Origin: Corbicula japonica
Taxonomy: Eukaryota; Mollusca; Bivalvia; Venerida; Cyrenidae
Direction: 5' to 3'
Length of the DNA: 64,000 nucleotides
NCBI GenBank assembly: GCA_038501625.1
Contig: JAZAYU010000006.1
Span: forward strand, 14,014,638 to 14,078,637
Shown here: positions 55,065-64,000 of the stretch, piece after piece
How the letters are laid out: each line of letters begins with the position of its first letter
How positions within the stretch are numbered: position 1 is the stretch's first letter
The notes under the pieces: generated by a model
Told to the model about the DNA's origin: nothing
What the model saw: the letters and a program-made list of their open reading frames with translations, nothing else
Databases searched by the model: none
Position numbers and translations under genes: made by a program

Positions 55065-57671
55065 TTCTGTATGCGGCTATTCCTGATATGAATTGCACTT
55101 TTTTGATAGCTTTGTCTTCACAAGATATTTTTCAGTTATAGATAACCTTGCCTCTTTCTCTTTAATTGTGTTTCCACTAATATGTCAGCGAGCGTTAGAT
55201 AAATTGATTTTTACAGCGAACTTATAAAGAGTTTGACTTCTATACAGTCTACTTGAGTTGAGTTTGATGACGACTGTGTTGGAGTCTAGTTTTCAGCATC
55301 AGTCGGCAAAACGAATATTGTTCCTGTATACTTCACTCAAGCGTGACGCAGTTGCAGCAGCTGCTCGTGCAAATGTTGACACATTTGGTGGAAATGAATG
55401 GTTGTCCTTGATTCCTTTATGGGTACTGTTTTGCAGAAACAGAATAGCAAAGCAGAAACAAAATAAATGTTATTTTATTGTATGATTGTTTTTACACCAA
55501 TAAGCAAATGGATAAGTTTTCCAAGATGAGAAAAAGCAGCCTCACTAGACACTACAAATCCGAAATAACTTCTCACTAGAGTAGAGAAGAAGGGAGCGTG
55601 TTCATATATTTATCATGAGTATATATATGTCAAAAATACTCACTTGTCTAATAAAAATGAGAACTTACCTTGAACAGTTACTGTAAATAAAAGAAAAATC
55701 ATTAAATAGCATTGCTACATGATTTTTAAAATATCATTTTATAATAAAACTAATTAGTTTGTATGACTCGGGAATGCTTTCTGATAATAATGATGTATTA
55801 CATATTAAAAAGTGTCAAACCATAGTAGGGTGATATTGGTTTTTGTACACCCACCGTTCATATCCTTTAAATATGTATGTTTTGTTTTGTTAAGAAAATC
55901 AACCCAACTATAGATCTATATTTTTGCTTTTCTATCAAAGAAATGAAAGTAAAGTGGACTTTTCTTCAAGTATATATAATAACAAATTGAAATACGCCGA
56001 ATGTTTTATTTAATTTGCATCTTACTTAACAATTACAAGAACTTGATCACATGCCCCATTCATTTTTAAACATAAAAACGTCCTATTAAAAGGGATAACA
56101 AAAATGAAACAAATGAACTTTACAAAAATCTCTTTGATATTTGAATTACATTTTTTTCAGTTGGGTGGGGTTGTGTTATGAATAGAAAACTGCAATAAAG
56201 AAAAGAAATAAGTGTGGACAACAACTGCAATAGCAGCAGCAACAACAACAATAACAACACTCCTCCCTCAGCCATATTACTCATATTGATGTTGAAACAT
56301 CATCAATTTTATCTGTAAAATAATAAAATTACGCTCAACAATCTGCACTAAATAGAATGATTTCGAACTCCAACTTTTGTTCTCTATTAATTTTGAACAA
56401 AGTCTTAACCCAAAGCTGACATTGGAAAAACAAACTTGTTTGCAAAGTACACGATTATCATTCCCGATCATTGTTAGTACATACTTTCATGTATAAAAAT
56501 ATCATTCCTGTATTTTACTAACTAAAACTTGCAATATTAATGCAAAAAGAATGATTGAGATGAGAGACAAAGCCGATTAACCTAGAGTAATCGGTCGGAA
56601 TATTATAAAATATTAATAATCAATTTTTCGCCCTGAGTTTCGCTTCACAAGTGCTGGCTTCCAGCATGTTTTTGGAAGTTCCCATATTATTTCATCATCC
56701 CTCTATTCGATTTTAGAAAGATTTGAACCCATTTTTCATTTTAAAAAATGTTTTCCAGTGCATAATAAAAGGTACTAGTTGTTTAGGTCAGCAATTTGCA
56801 AATATGAATATTCATGAGATGAAACAAGGGAGATCACTCCGGATGATTTGGCATCGCTAATTTAACACATGGGACGGTGGAGTGGCAAAGCATTATGCCA
56901 CTGGGGATTTAAACCAGGTCCTTTGCTGCACCATCCTCATTTCTCCCTTCATGTTTTTGGTCAGAAAATTTATGGCCAAAGAATTGCCAGGTTTAAACTT
57001 CAACATGGGTGAGGTTAGATGGTGACTGGGTGGGGGGTACTACTCCAAACCTCCTATCCCTGCCTTTCCTTAGATTGCCATTGTCACACAGAATTTTGGC
57101 TCTAGTGGTACAGGAAATACATATGTCACAAAACATTTTTCGTCAGGTAAATTCATAATTTAGGCAGAAGTTAGGTAAGTTTGGAAAAAAAGATTGAGGG
57201 CTAAAAATCTTCATTACCATTGTCTACTCTGTGATGGGTGTATTTGAACTGCTTGGCACTTTTGTTTGTCTTAGTGTGGATCACACATTTTGTAAGGTTG
57301 ATACTGGTCACTTAAGATGACTAAACCTTTGTCATAAAAAGAACAATCAGATGTTCCTGAAAAAAAATGACAGAAAATAAGATGTTGAGCAATTATTTTC
57401 CAACCTGAAATTTTAAACATGTATGAAAAAATAATTTCAGGAACTATTGAGTTATGGTTGGTACCTTCAAAATTATAATTTCATCAGAAAAGAGAACATT
57501 TACTAAGCTGATTAGTCTCCCTTGAATTAGGTTGTACATCTTGAATTTTGCTAACTGCCAATCAGTTTGTTAATTTCTCTGTACAGTATTTACACAGCCT
57601 TATAAATTTGACCTGCACACTAAATGCATGTCTTGGTTGCAGTTGGCAAACTAGGGAGTTAACTTGAGACC
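55065..57671. other. Upstream DNA with no recognisable feature
   Basis: AT-rich. Short open frames at 55258 and 56277 lack homology or repeat support. No RNA gene is seen. Confidence 0.5.
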
Positions 57672-57820
57672 AAGACCCAGGATTATAAAACTAGGCACGA
57701 AGAGCAGTCTGGGGTCTCAGCAATCTGATTTGTTGAAACTGAGCACAACCACAGAACTGACCAATGGGAAACTTGAAATCTGAGACTGGTTTCCATGCTC
57801 TGTTTTAAAACTTTGGGGCT
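57672..57820. repeat. Family B copy, old
   Basis: CAGGATTATAAAACTAGGCA and CATGCTCTGTTTTAAAACTT. The centre has diverged. Confidence 0.65.
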
Positions 57821-58216
57821 GACACAAGTTGATTTAACAAATAAATTCTCTCCCTTGCTAATACATTTCTTGAGACTAAACAACCCTAGAAAATATGTAG
57901 GGATGCAAATGGTGTGCACATAAATTGCATAATAATTTGAAAGAGGAAACTGCTGCAAAGTCTTAAAATTATAATTAAATTAAAATAGTTTATTTCTAAA
58001 TCAGAAATGTTTTACTATTGTTCTTTCTGACATCATTATGTTTGTGAAGCAATTTAACATGGCTCTTGATCATTAAAGTACTTATTTAGAAATAATTGTG
58101 AGACCAGTTTACAAATGCTGTAGCATGAAGTGTATTCTATGTATGATATAATTAATAAAAACAGTTTTAGCCAGTGTTTGTGATGAGAAGTTATAAAACA
58201 GAAAGGGTCTGTATTG

Positions 58217-58354
58217 GACCCCCAAGATTATAAAACTCAGATGCTGGAGACCAGTCACAAATCTCAAGCATCTGATTGGCAAGTCTTTATTTCAGCCAAT
58301 CAGGTGCTTGAGGTTTGAGACTGGTTCCCATCCCAGTGTAATGATCTTCAGCTT
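58217..58354. repeat. Family B copy
   Basis: CACAAATCTCAAGCATCTGA and CCAATCAGGTGCTTGAGGTT arms. Confidence 0.8.
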
Positions 58355-58683
58355 TGAACTGGTAGGTCAACCATTTATTTCTTTTAGCTAAGGCAAGTCA
58401 ATATGGCCTAAACTTAGTTTTGTGAAATAATGATATAACATTTTCAATTTCTTTTTGGGGATAATGGTTACACACGTTTTTGACACAATGATAATTGAAT
58501 ATTTCAGAAAGCGAACATTGTCCTCGTTGTGTTTGTAGGTTGATCATGATGAGATCTGGGTTGATGGTCACACTGTTGCAATGATGGGAAGATAGTTCAG
58601 CACTATGGATACCCTCATGGTAATGTCTTACTTTAAACTTGTCAGAAATCATGTTTGTTTACCTTATCCTTGATTGCCTGAAA

Positions 58684-58902
58684 TTAAGTACTGCACTTGT
58701 TCATATATATGCCTTTATGGTGTGAGCGAACACTGTGCCGTCTGATCAGGATCTGCGCTGTTTGCATTTTGATTTATTAGGTTATTTCTAACCAAAGTGC
58801 GAACACTGCAGATCTTTATCAGATGGCACAGATGTGCTAGCTTATCTAGATCTTAACTGGTCGCACATGCAATAAAATGTGTAAATATGGTGTGAAGGGT
58901 TG
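58684..58902. repeat. Family A copy, 5' region contracted
   Basis: TTAAGTACTGC start, CTGATCAGGATCTGCGCTGT, reverse-sense spacer, second hairpin, GTGAAGGGTT end. Confidence 0.65.
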
Positions 58903-59159
58903 AATATGGTGTATAATGTGTAGACCCATTAATCTGATCTACTTCTGGGATGTGTAGGGTCTGCATTATTGGTGTTCTGTTGAATGCGGGATATTATACA
59001 ATTTGTGGATGAACAGATGTTTGATTCAATAGGTGATAAAAACACCATTTACGACTATTTAATTGTGCTTAAGGATAGACAATTGTTTGCTCTGTCACTG
59101 ATAGTACATCAGTTTTAGTCCATAACATACTTACTGTACTAGAATTACTTTGTACTGAG

Positions 59160-59580
59160 CTATCCCCTTCCTCCAAAGATACAACTTTTATCACATGGGA
59201 AAACAATCAATTTTTTATGCATTTTTATGCCCCCACAATGTGGGAGGCATATAGAGTTGCACTCGTCCGTCTTTACATACTACGTCCCCCAAATCTTGTG
59301 GCATCAACTCCTCATTAACTATCAGGCGGATTTCTTTCAAACTTGCACAGATGATCAAACAGGATGTGTAGATGATCTTAAAGAAAAGGTTTTTTCCTGT
59401 GTCCATTTTAAGCAGAGTTATGACCCTTTGTTACAAATGTTGTTGTAGCAGTGGGGGCATCGGTGTCCCAAGGATACAGTTTAGTTTTATTTAAGACCAA
59501 AAAGCGAGCAGCGTAGATCCTGATCAGAAGGCATAGGTATGGATCTACTCTGTTTGCACATGCAATAATAGCTTATCAGC
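59160..59580. repeat. Family A fragment split by a GCCCCCAC-ended insert
   Basis: CTATCCCCTTCCTCCAAAGA at left and AAGACCAAAAAGCGAGCAGC ... TTTGCACATGCAATAATAG at right. Between them lies 59227-59470. Confidence 0.6.
59227..59470. mobile_element. Short element with ATGCCCCCAC / GTGGGGGCAT ends
   Basis: ATGCCCCCACAATGTGGGAG starts it and GTGGGGGCATCGGTGTCCCA ends it. The ends are inverse copies over about 10 bp. A repeat of this form is common in bivalves (general knowledge). Confidence 0.6.
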
Positions 59581-59593
59581 TAAGCAGATGGTA

Positions 59594-59933
59594 GCAGGGC
59601 TTTTCATCCTTATATAACAGAGGCCTATAAAAGGCCTCTTCCCAATCCAAAAATATAGTATTTTTTCCCAATTGTGGCAAAAACTCTTCCCAAAATGCTA
59701 GGTAAGATGTCCAAAAATGGTTAAAACTCCTGGGAGGAGTGTTTGAAAATTGAAGTCTGGAAATTAAAGTGCATAATAAATTAGAATAAGTTTAAAATAC
59801 CTATTATTATTGTATTTCATCAAGTAGAATCCATCTTTCAATTAATTTTGTTTTCCCAAAATAAACAATTGTGCATAAATTTCCCAATTTGAAAGGCCAG
59901 GGCCTCTTCCCAATTTTCTGATGAAAAGCCCTG
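59594..59933. mobile_element. hAT-like MITE, 340 bp
   Basis: Perfect 14-bp inverted ends CAGGGCTTTTCATC. GGTAG lies on both sides. CTCTTCCCAA words are repeated inside both halves. Confidence 0.8.
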
Positions 59934-61100
59934 GGTAGGTGTCATGACCAGGCCACAATTTCTTTGAGAATTAAGCAATATTTTAATATGACATATCAAT
60001 GACGACCTAGGGATTTTATATGTCATGTTTGTCAAGTTCAAGGTCACAATGCATTGTTGAACTTTTGTGAATATTTCTTACGTAACTATATATAGATAGC
60101 AGATGTTCTTTTCAAGGAGCTTTAACAAGTGTTGAGAGATATTCACATGATCGGTACAAATGATGAACACATCAAGATGACATCGAGGGCATATCCAGAG
60201 GGGGTTCTGTGGGGTTGCTGGAATACCCTTATTGAGCAGCAATATATAATTTTCGTTGAGATTTTTGGCCAGAAAGTTGGAAAATATGTAACTACCCTGA
60301 GACAGCCCCAAATGAGCCTCCTTTCTGGAAATCTTGCATTTGGCCACGGACGTGTTGCTTGGGAGAAAACCCTCTCATACCTTAAATACACAGTGTGAAA
60401 TTAAACTAAATGTTAATTTGCCATTTATAAGACTAAACATAGATGGTATTCTTTCCATCATAAAGATGGAGTGAGCAGAAGTGCCGATGTCCTATGGACA
60501 TGTCAATTTCTAATTTCTGTAGTTCAAAGGGATAAATTTAAATTAGGATACATTTGTCTTTGGTATATTGTGGTTTTCTGAATATTGAAATGTGTAATGA
60601 GGGCAGACATAACCTGCCCATAAAAAAGTCTAAAGTAATTGCCTAGCTACTCATTTATTCATTGAAGGCAAAGATTAATCATATATAACATTTGCCATAT
60701 GCAAACTATTAGAGACTTTAAATGACTACTTTTATTGCTTAACCCGCATTTTATGCAGGTAAAAATCAATTTCAATTTGGCTTTGATAGCAGTCCTCTAT
60801 TTACAAATTATTTTACTTTTAAATTTTAATCCCATTAAACTAGATAAAAAGGTGTCATTTCAGGTCCGACTTGGTCATGCTGGTGGCGTACAAGGTGTCT
60901 GCAAGCTTATAACATTAGGTCAATTCAGCATTTAAAACTTTATAAAGTGCTTGAATAAAAGCAGCTCACATGTACTTTGAGAAAAAGTACTTGGTTGTTT
61001 GAAAATTGGGACAAAAGTAAACATTCATTTGAAACAAGTAAATGCCCAAACCAGTGTAGTCTTGTTAGGGTCTACACCACTCGGTATTCAGTTTTTAACT

Positions 61101-62980
61101 TATCCTGCAATACACCCTGTGAGCTAGGACTATTATCCTGCAATACACCCTGTGAGCTAGGACTATTATCCTGCAATACACCATGTGAGCTAGGACTATT
61201 ATCCTGTAATACACCATGTGAGCTAGGACTATTATCCTGCAATACACCCTGTGAGCTAGGACTATTATCCTGTAATACACCATGTGAGCTAGGACTATTA
61301 TCCTGTAATACACCATGTGAGCTAGGACTATTATCCTGTAATACACCTGGAGCTAGGACTATTATCCTGCAATACACCCTGTGAGCTAGGACTATTATCC
61401 TGCAATACACCCTGTGAGCTAGGACTATTATTCTGCAATACACCCTGTGAGCTAGGACTATTATTCTGCAATACACCCTGTGAGCTAGGACTATTATCCT
61501 GCAATACACCATGTGAGCTACGACTATTATCCTGCAATACACCATGTGAGCTAGGACTATTATCCTGTAATACACCATGTGAGCTAGGACTATTATCCTG
61601 CAATACACCATGTGAGCTAGGACTATTATCCTGCAATACACCATGTGAGCTAGGACTATTATCCTGTAATACACCATGTGAGCTAGGACTATTATCCTGC
61701 AATACACCCTGTGAGCTAGGACTATTATCCTGTAATACACCATGTGAGCTAGGACTATTATCCTGTAAAACACCATGTGAGCTAGGACTATTATCCTGCA
61801 ATACACCCTGTGAGCTAGGACTATTATCCTGCAATACACCCTGTGAGCTAGGACTATTATTCTGCAATACACCCTGTGAGCTAGGACTATTATCCTGAAA
61901 TACACCCTGTGAGCTAGGACTATTATCCTGCAATACACCCTGTGAGCTGGGACTATTATTCTGCAATACATCCTGTGAGCTGGGACTATTATTCTGCAAT
62001 ACACCCTGTGAGCTAGGACTATTATTCTGCAATACACCCTGTGAGCTAGGACTATTATTCTGCAATACACCCTGTGAGCTAGGACTATTATTCTGCAATA
62101 CACCCTGTGAGCTAGGACTATTATCCTGAAATACACCCTGTGAGCTAGGACTATTATCCTGCAATACACCCTGTGAGCTGGGACTATTATTCTGCAATAC
62201 ATCCTGTGAGCTGGGACTATTATTCTGCAATACACCCTGTGAGCTAGGACTATTATCCTGCAATACACCCTGTGAGTTAGGACTATTATTCTGCAATACA
62301 CCCTGTGAGCTAGGACTATTATTCTGCAATACACCCTGTGAGCAAGGACTATTATCCTGAAATACACCCTGTGAGCTAGGACTATTATCCTGCAATACAC
62401 CCTGTGAGCTAGGACTATTATTCTGCAATACATCCTGTGAGCTGGGACTATTATTCTGCAATACACCCTGTGAGCTAGGACTATTATTCTGCAATACACC
62501 CTGTGAGCTAGGACTATTATTCTGCAATACACGCTGTGAGCTAGGACTATTATCCTGCAATACACCCTGTGAGCTAGGACTATTATTCTGCAATACACCC
62601 TGTGAGCTAGGACTATTATTCTGAAATACACCCTTTGAGCTAGGACTATTATCCTGAAATACACACTGTGAGCAAGGACTAATATCCTGCAATACACCCT
62701 GTGAGCTAGGACTATTATTCTGCAATACACCCTGTGAGCTAGGACTATTATCCTGCAATACACCCTGTGAGCTAGGACTAATTTCCTGCAATACACCCTG
62801 TGAGCTAGGGCTATTATCCTGCAATACACCCTGTGAGCTAGGGCTATTATCCTGCAATACACCCTGTGAGCTAGGACTATTATCCTGCAATACACCCTGT
62901 GAGCTAGGACTATTATCCTGCAATACACCCTGTGAGCTAGGACTATTATCCTGCAATACACCCTGTGAGCTAGGACTATG
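61101..62980. repeat. 33-bp minisatellite, about 57 units, with 231-bp higher-order period
   Basis: Unit contains TGCAATACACCCTGTGAGCT and AGGACTATTATCC. Variant sites are C/T before CTGCA, CAA/TAA, CCCTG/CCATG/TCCTG and CTAGG/CTGGG. The variant order repeats every seven units in the middle: the rare ACATCCTG unit falls at about 61968, 62199 and 62430. One unit near 61346 lacks 2 bp. Because 33 is a multiple of 3, long open frames arise on the minus strand; they are not judged to be genes. Confidence 0.97.
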
Positions 62981-63061
62981 ATAACCCTGTTATAACTGCA
63001 AATCCTAGAAATACAGTAGATATCTAACCAGTTGGTTTAATTTGTTTCAGCTAACAGTGAT

Positions 63062-63281
63062 TTAACACTTGACTCCTAATGGGGTTTTCACATGTTCGAC
63101 AAGTTTTATCACATGTATCACCTTTGTGTCATCTGATCTGGATCTACAATGATTGCTTCTTGATTAGAACTAGCCCAATGAATCTTAAAGCCAACCTTGT
63201 GGATCCTGATCAGATGGCATGGAAGTGCTGGCTGATGTGGATCTACACTGTTTGCCATAGTCCCAGGGAGTAAAGTGTTAA
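63062..63281. repeat. Family A copy
   Basis: TTAACACTTGACTCC start and GGGAGTAAAGTGTTAA end. Hairpin 1 collapsed, hairpin 2 kept. Confidence 0.7.
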
Positions 63282-63408
63282 AAGAAGTTTTCAATATTCC
63301 TGACACAAGCAAAAGCCCTGAAGTCCACCGGTTGTGGTAATCCAGGTCATTTGTTTTTAAAATCCAGTTCAATTTGCCCATGACTTGAGAATGTTTATAT
63401 TATTTCAG

Positions 63409-63451
63409 GAAAGCGAAGCTGCTTCAGATGTAGAAGAGGAAAATAAGGTTG
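63409..63451 (+). CDS. Weak candidate exon of an unidentified downstream gene
   Basis: TTATATTATTTCAG precedes and GTATGT follows. Only one frame is open, giving ESEAASDVEEENKV, an acidic stretch. At 43 nt it is too short to identify. It could begin a neighbouring plus-strand gene that continues past the window, or be chance. Confidence 0.25.
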
Positions 63452-63489
63452 GTATGTCTTGGTAGTTTTGAAGCGCCTTCAGCTTTTCT

Positions 63490-64000
63490 GCAGGAGAAGT
63501 TTATATTAGTTTATCATTCTCCAGAAGAGGTTTATGATAGTTGACCATGCTGCAAGTGTTTATGTTAGTTGGCTTTGGTGCAAACATGTTTATGATTGAT
63601 GACTGTTTGTCACACAGGGTTAATGATTGTTTACCATTATTTTTAGATGTTTATGATTACTGAGTTCTGTAGAAGAGGTTTATGGTTGTAGTGTTCTGTG
63701 AAGGAGGTTTATGATTGTTGACTTGACTGCGAAAGTTTATGATTGAAATGATGTGTTATTATTGACCATTTTTCAGAATAGGTTTCTGAATGTCATTCTG
63801 CAGATGAGGTTAATGAATGTTGACTTGTCTGAGAAAGTTTATGATTAAAATGATTTGTTATTATTGACCAATTTGCAGACGAGGTTGATGATTGTTAGTG
63901 ATAGTTTACCATTCTGCAGAAGAAGTTTATGATTGTTGACCATTCTCATGAAGAGGTTAATGATAGTTTACCATTCTGCAGGAGGTTTATGATTGTTGTC
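63490..64000. repeat. Diverged minisatellite, unit about 30-40 bp
   Basis: Words GAGGTTTATGATTGTTGACC and ATTCTGCAGAAGA recur with many changes to the end of the window. Confidence 0.7.

Noticed and set aside
60861..60935. Possible exon after TTTCAG (VRLGHAGGVQGV)
   Set aside because: The donor is unclear, the product is not recognised, and no partner exons are seen.
61072..62961. 629- and 541-codon minus-strand open frames
   Set aside because: They are produced by the 33-bp minisatellite: stop-free because the unit is a multiple of three. No start context, domain or non-repeat sequence supports a gene.
61101..62980. CRISPR-like array
   Set aside because: The units are contiguous with no unique spacers, and the genome is eukaryotic.
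4596..63381. Recurring short proteins with DPDQ, HPCHLIRI, CRSRSAGT or similar words
   Set aside because: All are translations of family A hairpins.

Overview
The window is AT-rich, intron-rich metazoan DNA, most likely from a bivalve mollusc. The inference rests on mollusc-type non-coding repeats (a 'GACCTTGACCTT' tandem block, a 'AGCTCACCTGTC' element, a 'GCTCGACTATTCGAA' element) and on dense short foldback transposons. No prokaryotic features are present. Species cannot be fixed from sequence alone. Layout: (1) 1-8.9 kb, plus strand: the 3' end of a CRIM1-like transmembrane gene. Five phase-1 exons carry four antistasin-like repeats, one VWC domain, a linker, a transmembrane helix and a cytoplasmic tail; the 5' exons lie before the window. 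(2) 8.9-21.3 kb: a tail-to-tail intergenic stretch with no recognisable gene, packed with foldback MITEs, a 688-bp palindrome and a 1.86-kb TA-flanked element. (3) 21.3-52.8 kb, minus strand: what appears to be a complete SDCCAG8 (centrosome/basal-body coiled-coil protein) gene, reconstructed here as 16 coding exons, all with GT/AG borders and consistent phases, giving 725 codons (human protein about 713). A U1 snRNA gene or close pseudogene lies in intron 6 in the same orientation. The introns also hold a mariner copy with perfect inverted repeats and a dead transposase, a TA-flanked pogo-like element, two hAT-like elements, a nested TTAA element and a 5'-truncated non-LTR retrotransposon. 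(4) 52.8-64 kb: upstream DNA with a recent 352-bp tandem duplication, a 340-bp hAT-like MITE, a 57-unit 33-bp minisatellite with a 7-unit higher-order period, and a weak candidate exon near 63.4 kb. The most striking feature is structural. About 35 copies of a TTAA-flanked, roughly 240-bp element (called family A here) each carry two consecutive hairpins with different stem ends but reverse-complementary cores. About 18 copies of a roughly 150-bp near-perfect palindrome (family B) are present, several nested inside family A. Family A is dense from 0 to 30 kb and again from 45 to 47.7 kb, and absent between 30.3 and 45.2 kb. The second most interesting locus is the 3' half of SDCCAG8 exon 11, which is present as three tandem, decaying copies, one of them split by a hAT-like element whose 8-bp target duplication is intact. 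Gene identities come from recognising protein family patterns by eye; no database search was run.
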